Below, in pieces: positions 1 through 5,097 of a stretch of DNA of 5,097 bases. The DNA lies in assembly GCA_021828935.1 (NCBI GenBank), contig JAJZCU010000201.1:1-5097 (forward strand). Direction: 5' to 3'. Numbering within the stretch: the stretch's first letter is position 1; every line of letters starts with the position of its first letter. A program made the translations under genes and the position numbers. Under the pieces are notes generated by a model. It saw only the letters and a list, made by a program, of their open reading frames with translations, was not told the origin of the DNA and did not search any database. The stretch is from Planctomycetota bacterium (GTDB taxonomy: Bacteria; Planctomycetota; Phycisphaerae; WQYP01).

Positions 1-97
1 CATACGCACCCCTGCCAATTGTGGGGAATGACAAGCCGTTAATGGTGGGGCTTGAGGCGACGGGAAGGAGCGGGTGAGGGGATGGCCGCCCCCCCCA
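1..97. other. Non-coding stretch downstream of the operon
   Basis: No recognisable gene lies here. Apart from the inverted repeat described separately, it contains a short CCCC...GGGG pair around a CAATTG palindrome (9-26). A minus-strand ATG occurs at the extreme left edge (3 to 1) with AGGGG 5 nt upstream. This could be the start of the next gene, but only one codon is visible. Confidence 0.5.
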
Positions 98-100
98 TTA
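40..100 (-). repeat. Imperfect inverted repeat at the operon 3' end (possible RNA stem)
   Basis: TAATGG-T-GGGG (40-50) pairs with CCCC-CCATTA (91-100), giving ten base pairs with one bulged base. GGCG (56-59) can also pair with CGCC (87-90), leaving an asymmetric internal loop and an apical loop of 27 nt. In the operon transcript the stem includes the stop codon of the outer membrane factor gene. There is no U-tract, so it is not a classical intrinsic terminator. It could protect the 3' end, or it could be chance in G/C-rich sequence. Confidence 0.25.
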
Positions 101-1867
101 CTGATGTGAAACAATTCGCTGTTCCACCACATCGCGTTTTGTACGCAGATAACCGGGCAGGGCCGGCGGAGCCCACCCCGGCGCGGCGATTCCGCGCCGC
201 TGCAGCAGCGAGCCATCCAACAAATATAACTCTGCCAACGCATTGAGATAGCTTACAACCGCCTGCACCTCGCCAATCTTTGCTGACAATAAATTGCTTT
301 GCGCCTGGGCCACCAGCAGCGACGTGGAATTGCCAACGTCAAACAATGCAATCTGGGCGCGCAGGGCCTCGGCCTGTGATACTTCTGTGGCCCTGGTGGC
401 GGCGATTTCCGCCCGATCCGTTTGCACCGTGATGTAGGCGTCTTGAACATCCAGTTGCACGGTCTGTTCAAGGTTGCGCAGGCTGGCCTCATCCTGATCA
501 CGCGTGAGCCGGGCGGAGAGATAATTGGCGCGGGCGGCGCGGTTGATCAGCGGATAGCTGCCTTGGAGGCCCCCGGTGACGTCATAGCCCGAACCATTCA
601 AGTGTTTCAGCGTGCCGCCGAACGAATTCGCATAGCCGGTTTTTCCCAGATTGATAAAAAAATTGAGCACGGGCAGCAATCCGTTGCGCGTTTGAACCAC
701 GGCCAGATCGCCGCGTTGAATTTCCAGGCGGGCCTCGTTGAGGTCCGGCCGCATTCGCATCGCCACGTCCACATGGCTGTCCACGGGTCCAATTCTGCCC
801 TTGGGAACAAATGGCTTGTTCACCAGCGCCACGCGCCGCCGCCACAACCGCGGCCCCGGCGGAGACACTAAATTTAACAATGCCAGACGGTCGGTTTGCT
901 GCGTGCCGCGGGCGGCGATCAGCGCCTCCTTTTCCAGGGCCACCTGGGCCTGAGCCGCGGGAATCTGCGAGGCCGCGGTCTGCCCCACGCGCACCATGGC
1001 CTGAGTCTGATCACGTTGCTGCCGGGCCACCGTTAAGGCTTGTTGCACGATGGCAATATCCTGCGCGGCCAGGGCGTAATTCCAGTAGGCCTGCTCGGTT
1101 TGGGCGGTAATTTGTTGCGCCAGGCCGCGCAGTTGATATTCCGTGATGCGCGTCTGGGCCTGGGCTTCATGAATGGCGGCCAGGTTGGCGTTAATATCCG
1201 CGCCTTGCAGCAGCGCCTGCGTAACGGTCAGACCCACGCGCGTGGAGGTGATGGTATTCCCGTAGAACGGCGACTGGTTGATATTCGTATTAATGTTGGC
1301 GGCCACGGTCGTGCCGGTGGGGAAAAATTCCTGAATGGCGGCCTGGCCGTTGCCGGTATTGGTTTGCGCGAAACTATAGGCCTGGGCGTCGGAAAGCGTG
1401 CTGCTGCGGCCGGCGGAGACCTGCCCGGTGATGGTGGGATCAAACGCGGCCCGCTGCACTTGAACCTGCGTATGGGTGATGGCGGGGTAATACCGCTGCA
1501 CCGCCAGCGCGGGGTTGTTATTTAATGCCAGCACAATGGCCTTGGCCACGCCCAGGCGAATGGGCCCGCGGGCGGGCAAACCCAAAGCCGCGGCGCGTTT
1601 CACCTGCCCGGCGGTAACGCCGGTGGGCGCGTGCGTGGCCCCAGCGGTGGCGGCTTCGTGCTGTTGCGCCGGGCCGATGTAGTTTTGAAAGCCGTTGCCG
1701 TTAATGCTGGAGCAGCCGGCGGGAAAAATCGCCAGAATGACCGCGACCAGCAGCGTTAAAAGGCCCCGTGCCGCCGGGCGCGTGGCCGACGCCGGCTTTT
1801 CCCGCGGCGCGGCGGCGGGACACAATCGCGGGGAATATGTGCTTTGCGGGGAAGAATAGTTATTCAT
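98..1867 (-). CDS. Outer membrane efflux factor, TolC/NodT-type, probable lipoprotein
   Basis: This would be the trimeric outer-membrane and periplasmic channel that completes the pump (589 aa from ATG at 1867). The N-terminus has a basic, Pro/Ala-rich n-region of about 35 residues, a hydrophobic stretch (about 36-49) and FPAGC, which puts a candidate lipidated Cys at 52, as in OprM/NodT lipoproteins. Pro at -3 is not the usual lipobox residue. Two outer-membrane-efflux repeats follow. The first (about 105-335) contains a beta segment and Ala/Gln-rich helices with the hairpin-tip segment VRVGQTAAS (292-300). The second (about 365-555) contains the tip segment FDVGNSTSLLVAQAQ (509-523). Both tips resemble the VG tip segments of TolC. 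The frame stays open upstream to 1924, but that start would lie well inside the permease gene. The chosen ATG overlaps the permease stop and has GAGG 9 nt upstream. The stop is TAA at 98. The C-terminal 30 residues are Pro-rich then charged, without recognisable motif. Family assignment is firm; lipidation is inferred. Confidence 0.93.
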   Translation of the reverse strand: MNNYSSPQSTYSPRLCPAAAPREKPASATRPAARGLLTLLVAVILAIFPAGCSSINGNGFQNYIGPAQQHEAATAGATHAPTGVTAGQVKRAAALGLPARGPIRLGVAKAIVLALNNNPALAVQRYYPAITHTQVQVQRAAFDPTITGQVSAGRSSTLSDAQAYSFAQTNTGNGQAAIQEFFPTGTTVAANINTNINQSPFYGNTITSTRVGLTVTQALLQGADINANLAAIHEAQAQTRITEYQLRGLAQQITAQTEQAYWNYALAAQDIAIVQQALTVARQQRDQTQAMVRVGQTAASQIPAAQAQVALEKEALIAARGTQQTDRLALLNLVSPPGPRLWRRRVALVNKPFVPKGRIGPVDSHVDVAMRMRPDLNEARLEIQRGDLAVVQTRNGLLPVLNFFINLGKTGYANSFGGTLKHLNGSGYDVTGGLQGSYPLINRAARANYLSARLTRDQDEASLRNLEQTVQLDVQDAYITVQTDRAEIAATRATEVSQAEALRAQIALFDVGNSTSLLVAQAQSNLLSAKIGEVQAVVSYLNALAELYLLDGSLLQRRGIAAPGWAPPALPGYLRTKRDVVEQRIVSHQ

Positions 1868-3065
1868 AGCGCAGGGCCTCAATCGGGTCCAACGCGGCCG
1901 CGCGGCGCGCGGGATAATAACCAAAAAATATGCCCACCGCCGCCGAAAAGCCCAGCGCCAGCAACACGCTGTTTAAGGTGACCTGGGGCACGAAATTGCG
2001 AAACCGGATCACATGCGCCACGCCAATGCCCGCCGCCACGCCAATCAAGCCCCCCACGCCGCTCATCAAAACCGCCTCTAATAAAAATTGGCGCAGAATG
2101 TCGCGGCTCTTGGCGCCGATGGCCTTGCGAACGCCGATCTCCCGCGTGCGTTCAGTCACCGTTACCAACATAATATTCATAATGCCAATGCCGCCGACCA
2201 ACAGCGAGACGCCGGCAATGGACCCCAGAAGAATGGTAAAGGTGCGCATGAAGCTGGCCGCGGTGGCCAAAAATTCGGCCTGATTTCGAATGAAAAAGTC
2301 ATCCGGAGCGCCGCTGGCAATGTGATGGCGCCGCCGCAGCACCCGCCGACATTGGCGCTGCACCTGTGCAAGGTTCGCCCCCTGCCTTGCTTCGACATCA
2401 ATTTCACGCAGCGAGGTCAGGCCGAACACCTGCGCCATGGCAGTGGTGTACGGGATCACCGCCTGGTCGTCGGGGTTGAACCAGCCCTGATCGCCCTTGG
2501 CCTTCATCACGCCGATCACTTTGAACATGATGCCGTTAATTTTAATAATCTGACCCAGGGCATCCGCGTCGCCGAACAGATGTTTGGCGGTCAGGGGGCC
2601 CAGCACCGCCACATGGGCCGAACCCTGGGCTTCGGAATCGGTGAATTTGCGACCGCTGGCAACCTGGAAATTGCGAATGGCAAACCAACTTGGGGCGCAG
2701 CCGGTGACGTTGGTCCGGGTGTTCTTGCTGTAATATTTTAATTGGGCGCTCCCGCCCACCGCGGGCGTTACCGAAACCACGTTTTTTACGTCGTGCAGCA
2801 GGGCCAGGGCGTCGCCGACGGTCAAATCCTGCTGGGTTCCGGAAATTACGCCGCCGGTGCCCTTCTGCCCCGGCTGCACCATTAACAAATTGCTGCCCAT
2901 GGAACTGATTCGGGCAATCACCTGGTTCTGCGCCCCGATTCCCAGGGCCAGCATGGCAATGACCGCCGTCACGCCGATGATCATCCCCAGCATGGCCAAA
3001 ATACTGCGCAGCTTATTGGCGTACAGGCTGCGCAGGGCGACCTTTACAATGGTCCAGAAAAGCAT
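1860..3065 (-). CDS. MacB-type ABC transporter permease (MacB periplasmic core + FtsX domain)
   Basis: This 401-residue protein is the inner-membrane part of a MacB-like mechanotransmission transporter. It is complete, from ATG at 3065 to TAA. The N-terminus (ALRSLYANKLRSILAMLGM) is the typical amphipathic entry into TM1 (about 22-44). The MacB periplasmic core domain follows (about 45-270), including the family-typical RRRHHIA...DDFFIRNQAE stretch (245-264). TM2 is at about 275-300, then the cytoplasmic coupling segment TERTREIGVRKAIGA (304-318), TM3 at about 330-352, TM4 at about 364-384, and the ending YYPARRAAALDPIEALRYE (383-401). Four TM segments with a large loop between TM1 and TM2 is the MacB/LolC/FtsX topology. 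The flanking fusion protein and outer membrane factor favour MacB-like export over LolCE lipoprotein release. It should dimerise and work with two copies of the ATPase encoded 12 nt upstream. Its last 8 nt overlap the next gene. Substrate is not deducible. Confidence 0.95.
   Translation of the reverse strand: MLFWTIVKVALRSLYANKLRSILAMLGMIIGVTAVIAMLALGIGAQNQVIARISSMGSNLLMVQPGQKGTGGVISGTQQDLTVGDALALLHDVKNVVSVTPAVGGSAQLKYYSKNTRTNVTGCAPSWFAIRNFQVASGRKFTDSEAQGSAHVAVLGPLTAKHLFGDADALGQIIKINGIMFKVIGVMKAKGDQGWFNPDDQAVIPYTTAMAQVFGLTSLREIDVEARQGANLAQVQRQCRRVLRRRHHIASGAPDDFFIRNQAEFLATAASFMRTFTILLGSIAGVSLLVGGIGIMNIMLVTVTERTREIGVRKAIGAKSRDILRQFLLEAVLMSGVGGLIGVAAGIGVAHVIRFRNFVPQVTLNSVLLALGFSAAVGIFFGYYPARRAAALDPIEALRYE
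1877..1880 (-). promoter_or_regulatory. Shine-Dalgarno GAGG of the outer membrane factor, inside the permease gene
   Basis: GAGG lies 9 nt upstream of ATG at 1867, within the codons for the conserved permease ending IEALRYE. It supports the 1867 start, together with the ATGAATAA stop/start overlap. The motif is short and is also forced by the protein sequence, so its role is moderately supported. Confidence 0.5.
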
Positions 3066-3073
3066 GTTGGAAT

Positions 3074-3079
3074 TTCCTT
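3074..3079 (-). promoter_or_regulatory. Shine-Dalgarno of the permease gene, overlapping the ATPase stop
   Basis: The minus strand reads TAAGGAAATTCCAACATG. The last two bases of the ATPase stop TAA are also the start of AAGGAA, which lies 8 nt before ATG at 3065. The arrangement fixes the permease start and suggests that ribosomes finishing the ATPase re-initiate on the permease. Confidence 0.75.
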
Positions 3080-3902
3080 ACAATTTAGCCACTGGCGGCG
3101 CGCCCGGCGCTGGCGCCGCGCCATTTTCCGGGCCCACGATGTGGCCGTCGGCAATGCGCACTTCACGCGGGCAGTGGGCGGAAACTTTGGCGTCGTGGGT
3201 CACCAGAATAATGGTGCGCCCCTGGGCGTGAAGTTCCCGAAACAGCGTTAATATTTCCTCGCCGGTGCGACTGTCCAGATTGCCGGTGGGTTCATCGGCC
3301 AAAAGAATCGCCGGCCGCGTGACGATGGCCCGCGCAATGGCCACGCGTTGCCGCTGCCCGCCCGACAACTGGTTGGGTTCATGGTGCATGCGGTCGTCCA
3401 GGCCCACGGTGGCCAGGGCGTGCTGCGCCCGTTCCTTGGCTTTTTTGTCGCCGCAATAAAGCAGCGGCAGTTCCACGTTTTCCAAGGCGGAAAGGCGCGG
3501 CAGTAAATTAAAGCTTTGAAACACAAAGCCGATGTAGCGGTTGCGTATTTCCGCCAGACGGTCGCCGGAAAGCTTGGAGACGTCTTCGCCGGCCAGCACA
3601 TACGTGCCGGAATCTGCGCTGTCCAGGCAGCCCAAAATGTTCATAAGGGTTGATTTGCCGCTGCCGGACGAACCCGTGATGGACAGCATTTCGCCCGATT
3701 GCACATGCAGGCTTACGCCGTCGAGCGCCCGCACGGTGGCCCCGCCAAGCTCATAGGTTTTCGATACGTTCCGGGCGTCGAGCATGGTTTGACCCACCGG
3801 CACGGGCGTGACGGCCTGGTCTTCGGCGGACGCGGCGGCCACGATGGGCTGGCGCCCCGGCGCCGCCGCCGGGGGCATTGTTGGGGGCGTTACTTTCTTC
3901 AC
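3078..3902 (-). CDS. ABC transporter ATP-binding protein, MacB/LolD family (split MacB NBD)
   Basis: This is the cytoplasmic ATPase that would power the permease encoded next. Numbered from the chosen GTG start (274 aa), it shows an A-loop Tyr (Y50 in SKTYEL), Walker [10 protein letters not shown] (77-85), Q-loop Q129 in FQSFNLLP, signature LSGGQRQRV (179-187), Walker B ILLADEP with catalytic E204, D-loop NLDS (208-211) and switch H236 in VTHD, so it should be catalytically competent. E. coli MacB has this domain fused to the permease; here it is separate, as in LolD. I chose GTG at 3902 because AGGAA lies 8 nt upstream. This gives a Pro/Ala-rich leader of about 38 residues before the canonical domain start. 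ATG at 3878 or ATG at 3785 ([13 protein letters not shown]) are alternatives; the latter matches the usual family N-terminus. The frame is open up to 4061 inside the fusion protein gene, but such a start would overlap it by over 100 nt. The C-terminus also ends in a short Pro/Ala tail. Function is certain at family level; the start is uncertain. Confidence 0.95.
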   Translation of the reverse strand: MKKVTPPTMPPAAAPGRQPIVAAASAEDQAVTPVPVGQTMLDARNVSKTYELGGATVRALDGVSLHVQSGEMLSITGSSGSGKSTLMNILGCLDSADSGTYVLAGEDVSKLSGDRLAEIRNRYIGFVFQSFNLLPRLSALENVELPLLYCGDKKAKERAQHALATVGLDDRMHHEPNQLSGGQRQRVAIARAIVTRPAILLADEPTGNLDSRTGEEILTLFRELHAQGRTIILVTHDAKVSAHCPREVRIADGHIVGPENGAAPAPGAPPVAKL

Positions 3903-3910
3903 AACCGCCG

Positions 3911-3915
3911 TTCCT
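3911..3915 (-). promoter_or_regulatory. Shine-Dalgarno AGGAA deciding the ATPase GTG start
   Basis: AGGAA on the minus strand sits 8 nt upstream of GTG at 3902, within the 44-nt gap after the fusion protein stop. It is the clearest ribosome binding site in this gap and is the reason for preferring the GTG start. The ATG at 3785 has only a weaker GGTGG at similar spacing, and the ATG at 3878 has no convincing site. Confidence 0.55.
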
Positions 3916-3946
3916 GTTTCAATATTAACATTAACGTACAGCGGAC

Positions 3947-5097
3947 TCAACCGCCGCGACGCTTCGCCAGTAGCGTTGTGCCCTTGGACCAAATGCCCTG
4001 CCCGGCGGAGGCGTGGGCCACCACCAATTGCCCCGCTTTCAGACCGCTGGTGATCTGCCATTCCTCGCCGTTGGTCAGGCCCACCGAAACGTTTTGCCGA
4101 TGCAGCTTCCCGCCCACTGACACGAATACAAAATGCCGCGCGCCCCTGGTGGCCACGGCCTCAAAAGGCACTTGCAAAGCGGACTTTAAATACGCACAAA
4201 TGATGCGGGTGTTGGCGGTCATGGTGGGTTTTAACAAGTTTTTATTCTTTCCCAACACCTCAATTTTCACGTTAAATGTCACCACGTTCGACACGCTCTG
4301 CCCCGTCACGCCGATCTGCACCACTTTGCCGCGGAACAGCACGCCGGGATAGGCGTCGGCGGTAATATGCACCGCCTGGCCGAGCTTCACGTTTCCAATG
4401 TCGCTTTCGTCCACGCTGGCCATCACAAAAATGCGCGAAAGATCGCTGATGGTCAGCGCCGTATCGCCCCCGCCGACGTTGGTGATCGCCGAAGCGATCA
4501 CCTGCCCCACCTGCGCGGTGCGGGCCGAAATATAGCCGCTGATCGGCGCCCGCACGGTCGTGTAGGAGTATTCCTCCTGGGCTTCTTCCAAACTCACAGA
4601 GTCCGCGTCAACCCTGGTGTGCGCCAATTTAACCGCCTGCTGAAGATACTTGATATTCATCGCCGCCACTTTAAGCTGCTCCACGGCAATACGGGCGGTG
4701 GCCAGATCGTCCGCCGCTTTTTCCGATGCGGTCTGGGCGGTGTCATAGGCGGCCTGGGAGCCCAGCTTTTCCCGCAACAACACCTGGTCGCGGTGCGCTT
4801 CAGTGGCGGCGTTGCGGGCCGCCACCCGGGCGTCGGCTAAATTGGCCTCGTCCTGCTGCCGCGTGGTGATTAAATTAGCCTGGGCGATCAAAACATTTTC
4901 CCGGGCCTGTTGCAGACCCGCCTGCGCCGCCGAGAGATTGGCCTGCGCATTTTCCACGCCCCATTTTTCCAGCTTCGGATCGATCTTGACGATGACCGCA
5001 CCTTTTTTAACATAATCACTGATGTCATACGGCAGATCGACAATTTCGCCGGAGGCCTGACACTTTATGGGCACATCACGATTCGACTGCACCGAGC
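3947..5097 (-). CDS. Periplasmic membrane fusion protein (MacA/HlyD-type adaptor) of tripartite pump, 5'-partial
   Basis: This is the periplasmic adaptor linking an inner-membrane MacB-type transporter to an outer-membrane channel. The reading frame is open to the right edge, so the N-terminus (membrane anchor or signal) is missing. A GTG at 5092 is in frame but probably encodes an internal Val, since the lipoyl domain begins at once. Numbering from that Val, I see the first lipoyl half (about 9-40, ASGEI...VKKGAVIVKIDP), an Ala/Gln-rich coiled-coil hairpin (about 42-177), the second lipoyl half (TVRAPISGYIS, 179-189, to about 200), a beta-barrel with the MacA-like VDESDIG...LGQ...DAYPG block (227-250), and a membrane-proximal domain (about 300-375). 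At the hairpin tip, R101, L105 and S112 match the R-x3-L-x6-S spacing of the known RLS motif for channel docking. The stop is TGA at 3947. It is followed after 44 nt by the ATPase gene, which supports the MacA-like role. The substrate is unknown. Confidence 0.95.
   Translation of the reverse strand, partial: SVQSNRDVPIKCQASGEIVDLPYDISDYVKKGAVIVKIDPKLEKWGVENAQANLSAAQAGLQQARENVLIAQANLITTRQQDEANLADARVAARNAATEAHRDQVLLREKLGSQAAYDTAQTASEKAADDLATARIAVEQLKVAAMNIKYLQQAVKLAHTRVDADSVSLEEAQEEYSYTTVRAPISGYISARTAQVGQVIASAITNVGGGDTALTISDLSRIFVMASVDESDIGNVKLGQAVHITADAYPGVLFRGKVVQIGVTGQSVSNVVTFNVKIEVLGKNKNLLKPTMTANTRIICAYLKSALQVPFEAVATRGARHFVFVSVGGKLHRQNVSVGLTNGEEWQITSGLKAGQLVVAHASAGQGIWSKGTTLLAKRRGG

Noticed and set aside
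1..3. A minus-strand ATG with AGGGG 5 nt upstream at the left edge.
   Set aside because: Only the start codon is visible, so a downstream gene cannot be supported from this window.
1040..1525. A 161-codon Gly/Arg-rich open frame on the plus strand opposite the outer membrane factor gene.
   Set aside because: The composition is that of a reverse-complement shadow of Ala/Gln-rich helices, and it shows no domain.
1868..1924. An extended start for the outer membrane factor at 1924.
   Set aside because: It would overlap the permease gene by 65 nt. The ATG at 1867, with GAGG upstream and a stop/start overlap, is a better start.
2088..2741. A 217-codon open frame on the plus strand opposite the permease gene.
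   Set aside because: It is a shadow of the permease gene; the His/Gly/Gln-rich translation has no motif and no convincing ribosome binding site.
1860..3902. LolCDE-type lipoprotein release transporter as an alternative identity for the ATPase and permease.
   Set aside because: The same domain families are involved, but a MacA-like adaptor and an outer membrane channel in the same operon point to MacB-type export, and there is a single permease rather than a LolC/LolE pair.
3903..4061. An extended ATPase N-terminus starting at 4061.
   Set aside because: It would overlap the fusion protein gene by 115 nt, and the extra residues (Arg/Gly-rich) are the out-of-frame reading of that gene's conserved C-terminal domain.
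3699..4352. A 217-codon open frame on the plus strand across the ATPase and fusion protein genes.
   Set aside because: It lies opposite two genes with unmistakable family motifs and has no recognisable domain. Long antisense frames are expected in G/C-rich coding sequence.

Overview
The window holds one gene cluster, all on the minus strand and read from right to left. It encodes a complete MacAB-TolC type tripartite efflux or secretion pump. The order of transcription is: a periplasmic membrane fusion protein (3947 to the right edge, N-terminus outside the window), a MacB/LolD-family ATPase (3078-3902), a MacB/FtsX-type permease (1860-3065), and a TolC/NodT-type outer membrane factor with a probable lipoprotein signal (98-1867). 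The first 97 bases are non-coding or undetermined. They contain an imperfect inverted repeat that abuts the last stop codon.

The genes are packed as an operon. The gaps are 44 nt (fusion protein to ATPase), 12 nt (ATPase to permease, with the Shine-Dalgarno overlapping the ATPase stop) and minus 8 nt (permease and outer membrane factor share ATGAATAA). The operon promoter must lie beyond the right edge. No promoter, RNA gene, mobile element, CRISPR array or regulator gene is visible.

The proteins form a coherent machine. The ATPase and permease together equal the single-chain MacB of E. coli, here split into two polypeptides. The fusion protein carries a long coiled-coil hairpin with an RLS-type tip motif. 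The outer membrane factor carries the two VG-containing hairpin-tip segments that such a motif is known to dock on. The substrate (antibiotic, peptide, siderophore, lipid or other) cannot be read from these sequences.

The host is a diderm bacterium, because the system needs an outer membrane. GC-rich coding with Pro/Ala-rich linkers and a split MacB would fit Planctomycetota or a related phylum, but this is a weak impression and not a demonstrated assignment. The region looks like an ordinary, intact transport operon; I see no evidence of a previously undescribed system.
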